Positions 44,737-54,134 of a stretch of 64,000 nt of DNA are shown piece by piece. The stretch comes from Torymus aiolomorphi (taxonomy: Eukaryota; Arthropoda; Insecta; Hymenoptera; Torymidae): the NCBI GenBank assembly GCA_036365515.1, contig CM070873.1:191696604-191760603 (forward strand), in the 5' to 3' direction. A program made the translations under genes and the position numbers. The notes under the pieces were generated by a model. That model did not search any database. It saw only the letters and a list, made by a program, of their open reading frames with translations, and was not told where the DNA came from. Within the stretch, counting starts at the first letter, position 1, and each line of letters starts with the position of its first letter.

Positions 44737-46199
44737 TGTTAGATCATTTCATTTTTTTCATTATATACTGCAATATGAGTGATACAGAAAATTTATTCTT
44801 AATATTACTTTATTTTTTAATATTAACTTTGATCAATTAATTCATAGTTATTTAATACTTTTAGTTTATTAAATATTGTATTAAGTCGATGTGAAATGTG
44901 TGTGTATAAAGGGAGCTCTTCCTTACCGACGTTATGAGTTTTTACATTTTTTTGATCTTAGATTCAACTTTTGATGAATGAAGCTCTTCACTGCACTCCG
45001 TAATTGCATAAATAATACACCTATAAATTTTTCAGAAATTCTGTTCATTATTTTTCATAAAAAACTGATAGAAAATTTTTCAACCCGTTTCCTGTAAAAT
45101 CTATAACGAGCAATAACTTGAAAATTTACACATAGTGTATTTTTGTCATTACGAAGGGCAATAAAGAGCTCTTTTCCCGAAATTCGATAAAAATAAAAAA
45201 ATGATAATTGCATATAATGCAGAGATGAATAGAATGAGCTCTACCTTACCGACGTTATTATTATTTGTAGTGTTTTCAATTTAGAATCAACTTTTAGAGT
45301 CAAAGGCTCTTTACTTTTGGCAGACGTATAAATAATATTTCTGTCGATTTTGAGAGGACTTCTAAACATTGTCATACTGAAAGAATACTATTATGAATAA
45401 TAATAAAAAATATTGCTTATTTTAAGTACCTATATTATTCATCTTTAAATGTTTTTTTTCCTTTTATTTTAAGTTTTTATATTCTTACATTAACTTTTCA
45501 AATTAATATTTTTCGCAATTAGTAAATGTTTCAATCTATCTTAGTTCACAAAAACGAAAAATTATATACCCCCCACACATTTTAATACGTTCTTTAATAG
45601 GATCATACGAATGTAGAAAACAATGGACGACTAAATCCGATCATTATCCAATCATTTCATTTTTTTCATTATATAGTGCAAAATGACTGACAAAATAAAT
45701 TAGAATATTTATTTCTAATATTTCTTTATTTTTTAATATTAACTTTGTTTAATTAGTATATACTCATTTAGTAAGTTTTGTTTATTAAATATTGTATTAA
45801 TTAGGACTTATTTGATTGAAACAAATTCGAATTAAAAACAAAATAAATACATTATACGATGCCTCTTATATACGGACGCTGCCCTTTTCGTGTTGAATAC
45901 TTGCAATAATTTCTGAACTATTTTATGTTTTCTTTCAAAAAATCTTTTCAAGGTTTTTTCAGGAAGAATTCGTGTAAATATCTTTTTTGCTATTGTGTTT
46001 TAAAAAATTTTATTGTAACAATCTTTTTCAAACGAATTCAAAATTATTTCTTGTATTAATTCACGTGAGTTTCCCGCAACATTTCATGAAATAATTCATG
46101 AAATTATTTCCAATAGATATTGAATTATCTTTGTGAATGATTAATTTTTATCATTCTGAAATTATTTCTGAATTATTTCGTGATATAATTCTAGACATG
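44737..46199. other. AT-rich stretch with diverged direct repeats
   Basis: GAGCTCTNCCTTACCGACGTTAT occurs near 44917 and 45238, each followed by a related AACTTTTGA segment, giving a diverged duplication of about 320 bp. No genes supported. Confidence 0.5.
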
Positions 46200-46745
46200 A
46201 TTGCTGAATTGTTATGTTTTCTTTAAAAAAATCTATTAATTCACACGAGTTTCCCGGAAGATTTCATGAAATAATTCATGTAAGATTTTTGAATAGATAT
46301 TGAATTATTTTTGTGAATGATTAATTTGTATCTTTCTGAAATTATTTCTGAATTATTGCATGAAAGAATACTTGCAATAATTTCGAAATTATTTTATGTA
46401 TTCTTTCAAAAAATCTTTTCAAAGTCCTTTCAGAATTAATTCGTGTAATTATTTTTTTGCTATTTTGTTTTAAAAAATTTTATTCTAAAAATCTTTTTCA
46501 AAAGAATTCAAAATTATTTCTTGTATTAATTCACACGAGTTTCCCAGAAGATTTCATGAAATAATTCATGTAAGATTTTTGAATAGATATTGAATTATTT
46601 TTGTGAATGATTAATTTGTATCTTTCTGAAATTATTTCTGAATTATTGCATGAAAGAATACTTGCAATAATTTCGAAATTATTTTATGTATTCTTTCAAA
46701 AAATCTTTTCAAAGTCCTTTCAGAATTAATTCGTGTAATTATTTT
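46200..46745. repeat. 290-bp tandem duplication
   Basis: TCTTTCTGAAATTATTTCTG begins at 46331 and again at 46621, and the sequence around each copy is nearly identical for more than 100 bp. A third, diverged copy lies at about 45890-46170. Confidence 0.7.
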
Positions 46746-46973
46746 TTGGTAACACTTTTTTTATTTTTTTGGAAGATTTTTGAAAGTATTTTGTAAGGAT
46801 TCCATATATTATTTTAAAAATTAATTTAAAATTAATTTTTTTTCCTTTTAAAATTCTTTCTAAATCATTTCAATGTATTAATTCATGAATTATTTCATGT
46901 AATTATTTCAGTTTTCTTTCATGCTGTATGGGTGTATAACCCTACATAATCAAAAGTTTGTCCCTGAGATTTA

Positions 46974-47477
46974 TTAATGGTCATACAAAATGCTAATGTT
47001 AATGGAAACTGTTTTTTTATAAGGAATAAACGGTAATGAAGAAGATTCTCCTGTATTTAATGTAATTCTTGGAATAAAAAATCTATTACCTACTTTTTCT
47101 CCTATTAATATTTCTGCTTCAATATTATATCTAAATAATTTAGTTATTTTAAGTCTAGTACCATTACACAAACCTTCGTGTATACTCAAATTTCTAATTA
47201 ACATAACAATAGCATTAACTTTTAAATCTAATTTATGAGGTGGCAAACCTTCATAAATATTGTTTAATGTTTCTATTGGAAAAAGTAGATGAATGTTGTG
47301 ATCACTTTGATCAACACCTTTATGATTCGCATAATCTGTACTATAATAAGTCTTCTTATCACCATTTAATAACATTAAAATTTTTTTATTCAAAAATTTA
47401 ATGTCTTCATTATGAGGTGCTAAAATAAAACGATCATAATCATTTATTTTATTAATATTTTTAAAATTTGTAAGCAA
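46974..47477 (-). pseudogene. Helitron Pif1-type helicase, C-terminal part
   Basis: 167 residues: YDRFILAPHNEDIKFLNKKI, then LPPHKLDLKVNAIVMLIRNL and SIHEGLCNGTRLKITKL, the standard helicase motif V region of Helitron Pif1 domains (P-P-H-x-L and N-x-G-L-C-N-G-T-R pattern), ending near the motif VI region (KKTVSINISI) where the frame is lost. Overlaps the next frame by about 34 bp, showing a frameshift. Confidence 0.82.
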
Positions 47478-47920
47478 ACATCGTTAGTTCTCCAATTATT
47501 AGGTATTATAAAAGGATTTATATTACCGTCTCCAATTTGTAATAATAATTTTGAGAATTCATTATTCTGAGAACTAATATTGTGTTTTAATTTGAAAATT
47601 TTAAATAAATGCCAAAGTTCAGAATATTTAATAGTGTCTTCGATTATAGCACTTCTAAATCCGTTTTTCATTACTGGGAGTATTTGTCGAAAATCATCTG
47701 CTAAAATTATTAATTTTCCCCCAAAAGGTAAATCGTTTGTACATAAATCTCTTAAAGTTCTGTCAATAATTTCTAAAGCTTTTTTGGGTATCATAGATGC
47801 TTCATCCCAGATTATGACTTCTGTTTCTCTTAATTTCTTTTTATCTGATTCTAATTTTAAAAAAGAATTTTCAATACTATTTAAATCTAATGGTAATCTA
47901 AAGATTCTATGATTAGTCAT
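47444..47920 (-). pseudogene. Helitron Pif1-type helicase, central part
   Basis: 158 residues with Walker B-type TEVIIWDEASMIPKKALEII and motif III LIILADDFRQILPVM (usually GGDFRQ; here ADDFRQ), then WRTNDVCLQ near the end. The Walker A part expected before residue 1 is missing upstream, consistent with a deletion. Confidence 0.82.
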
Positions 47921-47929
47921 TCATTTGGG

Positions 47930-48065
47930 ATGGGAAAATTTGATGGTTTTCTATATCATTAAGTAAACACTTAAATTTTGTATAAAATAATCTAACTGTA
48001 ATATTTGGTATATCATTGGGCGTAGTTCCGATAGGAAATGTCGTTAATACATTTTTTAATTCTTT
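47930..48065 (-). pseudogene. Helitron linker fragment at the internal deletion
   Basis: On the minus strand FPIGTTPNDIPNITVRLFYT resembles the segment following the CNP motif (P-x-D-x-P-x-x-x-x-R-x-F). It joins straight to helicase sequence, so the catalytic HUH-Tyr Rep region is deleted here. Confidence 0.5.
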
Positions 48066-48545
48066 CTACTTAGGATTACACGTCATAGTTATAAATAAAT
48101 CAGGTCGACCAATATTTCTTACTATTGCCATTGCATCTTGATAATGTTGCTGCATATATCTAGGACTACCTATATAAGCTGCTGGTAGTACAGAAATATT
48201 TCCTAGTCTTTCTTTTTTTTCAAAATTTTCTGATATATTTAATGCACTATTTATAACATGATCCATCAAACCTTGATAACATTCAGTACGTAATTTTTTT
48301 TGTTTCTGCCTAAAATAATTCATTCTATTGTTTTCTATCATAATATAGGCATGTAAAAAGAATTGTTGAGTTAGTCTCCCTCCAAATAAAAGTGGATTGA
48401 AATTTTCTGAATTTGGTCTGTAAGCTAATCTATAAGAATAGTGCTGTAATATTGTTAGAATGCTTTCTTTTAAATCATATGGTTTTTTAGTATAACCAAT
48501 ACTCCAGCCTAAATCTCCTGAAGGAAAAAATAATGGAAATACCAT
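48066..48545 (-). pseudogene. Helitron_like_N domain fragment
   Basis: 159 residues that match the Helitron helicase-like N-terminal domain: VFPLFFPSGDLGWSIGY, GRLTQQFFLHAYIMIENNRM and LPAAYIGSPRYMQQHYQDAM followed by PDLFITMTCNPK. The order and spacing are those of the family. Frame ends at the junction with the linker fragment. Confidence 0.88.
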
Positions 48546-48571
48546 TGGGTCAACATGACGTGATAATTTAC

Positions 48572-48826
48572 TTAAATATGTGTATTCTTTTTCATTAGAA
48601 CTATTTTTCGGAAAAACGTATATAGATCATAATTATGAGGGATTCCTGATTTGGAAATAATTATAGCTGCACATTCCGACGTTAATGGTTTAGTATAATT
48701 ATGTTTTTGATTATTATTCTTACGAACAAAATATAATTTATAATTTGAAAGTTTCTCTGTATTAGTTATTTCGTGTAAATATTTATACTGTTTAGTATAA
48801 GGATTACTATTTAAAACTTCGGTCAA
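48572..48826 (-). pseudogene. Helitron N-terminal fragment
   Basis: 84 residues containing NYKLYFVRKNNNQKHNYTKP and SECAAIIISKSGIPHNYDLY, the E-x-A-A-I-I pattern upstream of the Helitron_like_N domain. Frame-shifted relative to the neighbouring pieces. Confidence 0.7.
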
Positions 48827-49009
48827 TAATTTTAAATGTTCTTAAGTTAAATCTTTATGATTTAATTGCAATTCTTTATTTTCATTTCAATTGCAGTATT
48901 GTCATCATATATATATAATTGACCACACGAAGGTTCTGCATTTTTTTTGGTAATAAAGTATTTGGCGTTATATGACAAACTTGTCTTTGAATTTTTAAAT
49001 TATAAATAG

Positions 49010-49335
49010 ATTGTTAGTTGCATCTAATGGTAGTTTTCTTAATATTACTATATAGTGATCCTAATGGCTTATCTACCAGGTAATGTTTGTGTAAATAAAA
49101 AACAACATTTGTCGTGTTTCGACGTTTCGGACACTTTTATTTGTGTCCCTCATCAGGATTAATGAGACAGTGTCAATCTAGTTACGCAGAGAACAATCCA
49201 CTCGACAATGACGAGAATTAATCCTGATGAGGGACACAAATAAAAGTGTCCGAAACGTCGAAACACGACAAATGTTGTTTTTTATTTACAAAAACATTAC
49301 CTGGTAGATAAGCCATTAGGATCACTATATAATAA
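49010..49335. mobile_element. Hammerhead-like fold-back element in the Helitron
   Basis: Flanked by the 14-bp duplication TAAATTATAAATAG (48996-49009 and 49336-49349). Inner arms are reverse complements from about 49045 to 49325. Each carries CCTGATGAG, stem GGACAC with loop AAATAAAA and GTGTCC, then GAAACGTCG. CUGAUGA plus a stem II plus GAAA is the conserved hammerhead ribozyme core. Same architecture as 30347-30729. Cleavage-site pairing (stem III) is not resolved from the sequence. Confidence 0.65.
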
Positions 49336-49349
49336 TAAATTATAAATAG

Positions 49350-49578
49350 CTTTTTTCTTTTCGTATTTTACGTTTGCACTAAATGTAGCAAAGCAAAATA
49401 AGTTATTATAATATCTGATTAAAGTTCGAAAATTGTTATCATATAATAATAGATTCTTTAATGTTTTATTATATATACTTCGCGGAGACAAAATTATTTT
49501 ACCCTTACTACAACAAATTGATTTATTATTTTCTTCTTTCCAATATACTGCCGAACAAAATTTACAAACATAACTCAT
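49350..49578 (-). pseudogene. Helitron N-terminal Cys region
   Basis: From ATG at 49578: MSYVCKFCSAVYWKEENNKS and ICCSKGKI give the C-x-x-C...C-C-x-x-G cluster found at the start of many Helitron proteins, followed by IRYYNNLFCFATFSANVK. The frame's last codons (49297-49349) belong to the fold-back insertion, and family sequence resumes beyond it near 48996 (NLKIQRQVCHI). Confidence 0.72.
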
Positions 49579-49860
49579 ATTACCAAAATATGATTCATAC
49601 TCTAAATTTTTATTTTTACTACATTTCTGTTTATTTACTTTTAACGTAGAAAAGGATGATGACGCGAGATGTTCGAGGACGAGCTCGGCAACGCTATATA
49701 TATATATATATATATAGTGTAGGAGAGGCGTTGCCGAGCTCGTCCTCGAACATCTCGCGTAATCATCCTTTTCTACGTTAAAAGTAAATAAACAGAAATG
49801 TAGTAAAAATAAAAATTTAGAGTATGAATCATATTTTGGTAATATGAGTTATGTGTGTAA

Positions 49861-49864
<4 letters not shown>
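49558..49864. repeat. Long palindrome over the Helitron 5' end
   Basis: Left arm 49558-49694 and right arm 49728-49864 are nearly perfect reverse complements around a (TA)n core. The left arm includes the first codons of the Helitron frame, so the right arm is an inverted copy of the Helitron start plus upstream sequence. Confidence 0.85.
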
Positions 49865-49895
<31 letters not shown>

Positions 49896-50067
49896 AGAAA
49901 GAGAGAGAAGAAGAGAGAGATAGAGAGAGGGGGAGAGAAAGAACTAACGAAGGCACTCAATCCGTCTCTCGCCGTTTTCTCATGCTCTGTTTGCAGTTGC
50001 TGCACTTTTCTTTGGGAAGAAAAAATACGGACAGCGTTTGACTTGTAATTGAACTGTCAGTAGTATA
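49865..50067. other. TA and AG-rich simple sequence
   Basis: (TA)n to 49892, then AGAGAAAGAGAG-type sequence to about 49945; otherwise unremarkable. Confidence 0.7.
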
Positions 50068-50160
50068 CCCCTCGCTATGGGCCGTCACAACAAACCTGAC
50101 CTTGACCCCAGGCGCCAGCTGGGGTCAAGGTCAAGAAGTCCGACGACGCATAGCGAGGGG
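50068..50160. repeat. Two-part hairpin with TCAAGGTCA sites
   Basis: Outer stem CCCCTCGCTATG (50068-50079) pairs with 50149-50160; inner stem TGACCTTGACCCC (50097-50109) pairs with 50121-50133. Each inner arm contains TCAAGGTCA, the extended nuclear-receptor half site (FTZ-F1/NR5A type), in opposite orientations. Just outside the Polinton left TIR. Confidence 0.65.
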
Positions 50161-50179
50161 CGGGGATAAAAGCGGTGCA

Positions 50180-50430
50180 CGTATGTGTGTGTGTGCACGC
50201 GTGCGCAAGCATATTTTGGAGAGAACACCCACACACACGCACGCGCACCCGCATGCACACGCACACAGACACACGGACATACACACGCGCACCCACACCA
50301 ACGCCAGCACGCACACGCACGCACACAGACACACACACGCGCACACACCGACGCCAGCATACGTACGCACGCGCACGCACGCGTGCACACACACACAGAC
50401 ACCACACACAAACAGACACACACACACATG
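50180..50430. repeat. CA-rich low-complexity sequence
   Basis: Mixed (CA)n, (CG)n and ACGC repeats with no stable unit. Open frames across it in all directions are composition artefacts. Confidence 0.85.
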
Positions 50431-50431
50431 T

Positions 50432-51994
50432 ACAGGTGTATTTTATAACTTTTGCATATAGCCTATTTGTACCATGGCAAGTGTACATACATAAAAAATT
50501 TTCAGATTCATGGGTTTTTTATGGGGTTTCCCATATTTTATAGGATTTTGGAAGCTAATGGTACATAATTCAGGAATATACAGTCTTATGGAGTGTCTAT
50601 GGGGTTTTTATGGTGTATTTTATAACTTTTGTGTATAGCCTCTCTGTACCATGGCAAGGGTACCCACATAAAAAAATTTCAGATCCATGGGTCTTTTTAT
50701 GGTTTTTTACAACTGTTGTGTATAGCCTCTATGTATTGCACAGCGAGTGACCAGCACCCACGCGCACGGCTTAGAAAAATAGAAAAACCGTAACTTCATA
50801 TCCCATAAGGCCACTTCATCATAGATTACACTTTCGCGACACTCTCGTGGAACGGTACACTCGAATTTTTGTGTAGAATCACTATCTACATAACGTACTC
50901 GCACACAACATTTACATGGGGTACAAGAGAGGCACACAACGCACTTGAGAATCCTCACAATACACTCATGACACTTTGCGACGGATATGTTCACGCGACA
51001 AGACAATATACGCGACTGACAGACGGTTGACCATTCGTCTTTGCCACGGATGATCTCATCGCACGTGGACTATCTGCTGGCGAATTATATCGTCTTACCT
51101 CGAATTAGTCATAACTTACAGTCGTCGAAATTGTATCTTACCACGTGTCCCACCATATTTTCCGAACGAGAAACACGTCGACTTTTTTCTTCTTTATTTA
51201 TTTAATCATACGGTACTGTGGAATTTTGCTGATTAATGAGAAAATGTCACGTACATCGAGTTGCAGCTGCACATTATTTTGACTATTTAATTACATAGGG
51301 AAACATTTTTTCTCGAGGAAAGGCTCAAGGAAAGGAATTACACATAGAAGCAAATACACCCATACACATGCTCACACATACACAGACGCACGCACGTCAA
51401 TATTTTGGCGTTCCAACAAACATACACCAGGCACTGCTGTTTTTCGACTCGTTGATAGAGGAAGGACCGCAAGGTCTTTTCAAACCTTTCTCGAGGAGCG
51501 GATGATCAGCGGGAAGTCGACTGTCGACTATTGGAAGTCGGCCGTTGGCTGCTGGAAATCGGCTGTCGACTGCAGGAAGTTGCTGTTTCAAACACTGTTT
51601 CAGTTATCCATGCGGCTACATCGGCGGCCCGTCTACTACTGACGCATGAGGGGACCACACCCTGGAAAGTTAGTGGCGCTAGTGTAGCAATACAAAGAAC
51701 GCACTCGTGACCGATGACGACGCAGTGTAAAAACATCTTATTGGCTACCGCTGTGTCTCCATCGTTGTGATTAGCGGCAGCGGCGCACCAGAAGAGAGCT
51801 CATTGGCTGCTGGTGCGCCCCAACAAGCTGTATTAGTGGCTACGGGAGGCGCAGCGGCTAAGAGCTTATTGACCACGGCTGCGCCGGCGAAAGAGCTACT
51901 TTGCTGCGGAGCTAGCCCCACCACAAGGCTCGCGGACTCGCGAGCGGCCGCGCGCGGGGGACACCGGGCGCGGTTACGAGCTCTTCGGGAGAAG
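50432..51994 (-). repeat. Left terminal inverted repeat of the Polinton
   Basis: About 1.56 kb that matches the reverse complement of 60486-62060. The inner edge is at 51994 (CTCTTCGGGAGAAG), paired with CTTCTCCCGAAGAG at 60486. Inside are short GC-rich tandem motifs (GGAAGTCGACTGTCGACTAT and relatives, 51510-51590) and a GCGCACCAGAAGAGAGCTCA segment. It lacks a 160-bp duplication present in the right TIR. The outer end is imprecise because it merges with 177-bp subterminal repeats and CA-rich DNA. Confidence 0.85.
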
Positions 51995-52023
51995 TGTTTC
52001 AGAGTGTCCAGTCAGTGTGCATT

Positions 52024-52425
52024 ATGGACACGCGCTGGAAACATCCGTCGACGTGTACGTTGAGTGGCCCCACCGGTTGCGGTAAAACAGTATTTGTTAA
52101 AAAATTTCTGAAATACATTGACCGTTTGAGCGACACTCGCTTCGAGCGTATTATTCTTTATTACGGTGAATGGCAATCGGGATACAGAGATCTGAGTAAA
52201 GACGTTGAATTTCACGAAGGTCTACCGCAAAACACCGATTGGCTTAACGATCCGAAACCTAAGTTGATCGTCATCGACGACCTCATGCGCGAATCGTCCT
52301 CTGGAGGAGCCATAGTGAATCTCTTTATGAAAGGCAGTCATCACAACAACTTGAGCGTGATTTTTATTACTCAAAATATGTTCAAATCAAACAGCCAAAA
52401 TCAAGTTCCAATCGTGGCGTTGTAA
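52024..52425 (+). CDS. A32-like packaging ATPase, truncated
   Basis: 133 residues from ATG 52024, just 30 bp inside the left TIR. This enzyme would pump element DNA into the capsid. Walker A is GPTGCGKT (residues 15-22), Walker B is KLIVIDD (80-86), and a sensor-type FITQN lies at 114-118, the FtsK/A32-like arrangement in Polintons. Family members continue for roughly another 80-100 residues; here the frame ends at PIVAL, so the C-terminus was lost through a shift or deletion. The stop overlaps the next ATG (52425), a compact layout typical of these elements. Confidence 0.8.
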   Translation: MDTRWKHPSTCTLSGPTGCGKTVFVKKFLKYIDRLSDTRFERIILYYGEWQSGYRDLSKDVEFHEGLPQNTDWLNDPKPKLIVIDDLMRESSSGGAIVNLFMKGSHHNNLSVIFITQNMFKSNSQNQVPIVAL

Positions 52426-52769
52426 TGACTACAAAAACGCGTTATCCTTTTGGTCGAAAAGATGCTACCGTCTTGGCGGCATTGTACCATTTTAACAAAG
52501 AACAGCGAAAAGCAGATTTACAGAAAGCTGATGCAAAATTGGTTCGTCGTATTTGCGAGTGCACTTTAAACGTATTGATAGGTAACGTTACGTTAAGTAA
52601 AGGTCACAAGGGTCGGCTGCGTAAGCACGCAAAAGTTCTGCGAAAGCCAGCATCACCGGATATCACTTTACAACGAAGAAGAAACATTATAGTGCAACGT
52701 GGTGGTTTTTTGCCTGCTCTGCTATCACCTCTGATTGGTACGCTTCTTGCTAATCTCGTGAATAAATAA
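52425..52769 (+). CDS. pX-like basic virion core peptide
   Basis: 114 residues, basic and arginine/lysine-rich in the middle (TLSKGHKGRLRKHAKVLRKP), with a hydrophobic end IVQRGGFLPALLSPLIGTLL. The Q-R-G-G-F segment followed by a hydrophobic helix resembles adenovirus pX-type and adintovirus core peptides, which are cut at such Gly-rich sites by the viral protease. Role in DNA condensation or membrane interaction is inferred from resemblance. The frame is intact; it sits between the ATPase and the conserved unknown protein. Confidence 0.6.
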   Translation: MTTKTRYPFGRKDATVLAALYHFNKEQRKADLQKADAKLVRRICECTLNVLIGNVTLSKGHKGRLRKHAKVLRKPASPDITLQRRRNIIVQRGGFLPALLSPLIGTLLANLVNK

Positions 52770-52771
52770 AG

Positions 52772-53594
52772 ATGGAACACGCGATAAAGATGATTCTCCT
52801 ACCGCAAGAGAGCCTTGAACGTTTGCAAACCACGCTTGGAAAAGATAAGATAAAATCTGTGCAAACACCGAGATCGGTGACGAGTAGACTCGATGCTGAA
52901 ATGAGCGAAATATTAAACTCACCAACATACAAAGGCGATCGTGAAAAGTGGACTCTCTACCGTCAAGTTTTACAGCGATATCTTCACTTTAAAGGAACCG
53001 AAGGAGGAGATAAGTATAAAAAAGAACAAAAGAATGACAGTGTCAGCGAATCTAATACGGTTGGACGATAATGAGCAGCAAGAGGAGGAAGAGGAGGAGG
53101 AGGAGGAGGAAACCGATGAACTCATTGACGCAAACGTTATCTATACCGTCCTGAAAACGTACAAAACGAAAGCCAAACAGCTCGTGCGATGCTTGCGAGC
53201 TGGTGGTAAAGTAGTTTGTGATGCCAACGGAGCTGTAACGATAGATGGCACGATTGTGCCCGGAGCCAACATTGTCGACTTGGTGAATGACGCAATGAGA
53301 GATAGAAAAAGGAGCGCCCCGCCTGATCATCTTCAGTTCGCTGTCTCTCTTCGCCAAACAACTGTACACCGAGAGTTTATAGGTAACAAACGTGTTTGGA
53401 ACGACGTTACCAGACCCTCGCCGACCAGTGAGCATTTAGAAAACAGTGCTTTTACTACACCGCCTTCCGTTCCTATTTTGAGAGTTCAGAGTAGCGGCGA
53501 CAGCGCCGCTGATGAATCAGATCCAACGCAACCCGAAAAAAGAAGAAAAAAGAAGTCAGCTGAAAAAAAAGAAGGTCTCACCACCACACTCTGA
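52772..53594 (+). pseudogene. Conserved unknown Polinton protein, frameshifted
   Basis: Two overlapping frames cover one protein: 52772-53071 (MILLPQESLERLQTTLG, then RQVLQRYLHF) and 52941-53594, which after an acidic run (about 53070-53115) has AKQLVRCLRAGGKVVCDANG and IVDLVNDAMRDRKR, then a basic tail. The IVDLVNDAMRDRK region is one I recognise from many uncharacterised invertebrate element-linked proteins, but I know no function. The frame switch lies between about 52980 and 53070. Confidence 0.65.
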
Positions 53595-53603
53595 AATACT
53601 GTC

Positions 53604-54134
53604 ATGGCGCGGAATGAGCAAGATATTCGGGCTGCGCTAATAAATTCTCAAGAAGAAGAACAAGAGAAAAACAGCGTTCTAGATGCACTCGTTGATTTAT
53701 TACCGTTTGAAATGCATGTACCGCATTACAAATTTTGCGGACCCGGAACTAAGCTAGCAGAGCGTATCGAACGTGGCGACGTTGGAATCAATCCGTTAGA
53801 TGAGGCCTGCCGACAGCATGATCTAGCTTATGCTGACTCGCACAGTGACCGTCGTCAAGCCGACCGAGTTTTAGCGCGATATGCCTTCTCTCGCATGCTC
53901 GCCGAGGAAACGCCGTCTGACGAAAGAACAGTCTCGATGATGACAGCTTGCTGCATGGTTAGCAAGATAACTTTTTAAAAATTTTTTTCGCGTATCAAGA
54001 ATGTTATCAGGAAACGAGACAAGAAAGATAAAAAACCAAAGCGTGGGCAAATAAAAATGGATAAGAAGACGAATGAACAGAAACCAAAGGATAAGAAGAA
54101 AATAGACAAAATAATAATCTCGAACAATGAATAA
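53604..54134 (+). pseudogene. Phospholipase A2-like capsid-associated protein, frameshifted tail
   Basis: The intact first frame (53604-53978, 124 residues) has YKFCGPGTKL (residues 42-51), the calcium-binding loop, and DEACRQHDLAY (66-76) with the catalytic His-Asp pair, as in the viral PLA2 domain of parvovirus VP1. In viruses this activity helps cross the endosomal membrane; that role here is inferred. A homopolymer-rich site at about 53974-53990 shifts the frame. The lysine-rich C-terminal tail (RKRDKKDKKPKRG) then runs in another frame to TAA 54132-54134 and overlaps the integrase start. Some adintovirus-like elements carry such a domain. Confidence 0.75.

Larger units (their letters stand above)
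46974..49578 (-). mobile_element. Helitron remnant (minus strand)
   Basis: Frame pieces in order, read right to left, give the Helitron N-terminal zinc region, the Helitron_like_N domain and a Pif1-type helicase. The HUH Rep nuclease expected between them is absent. The element also hosts a fold-back insertion at 49010-49335. Termini not identified. Confidence 0.8.

Noticed and set aside
50075..50543. Several overlapping Cys/Val- or His/Thr-rich frames
   Set aside because: They lie on CA/CG-rich simple sequence and are open on both strands; composition artefact.
53052..53435. Minus-strand 127-aa frame with poly-Leu
   Set aside because: Antisense of the acidic run of the conserved Polinton protein; no independent support.
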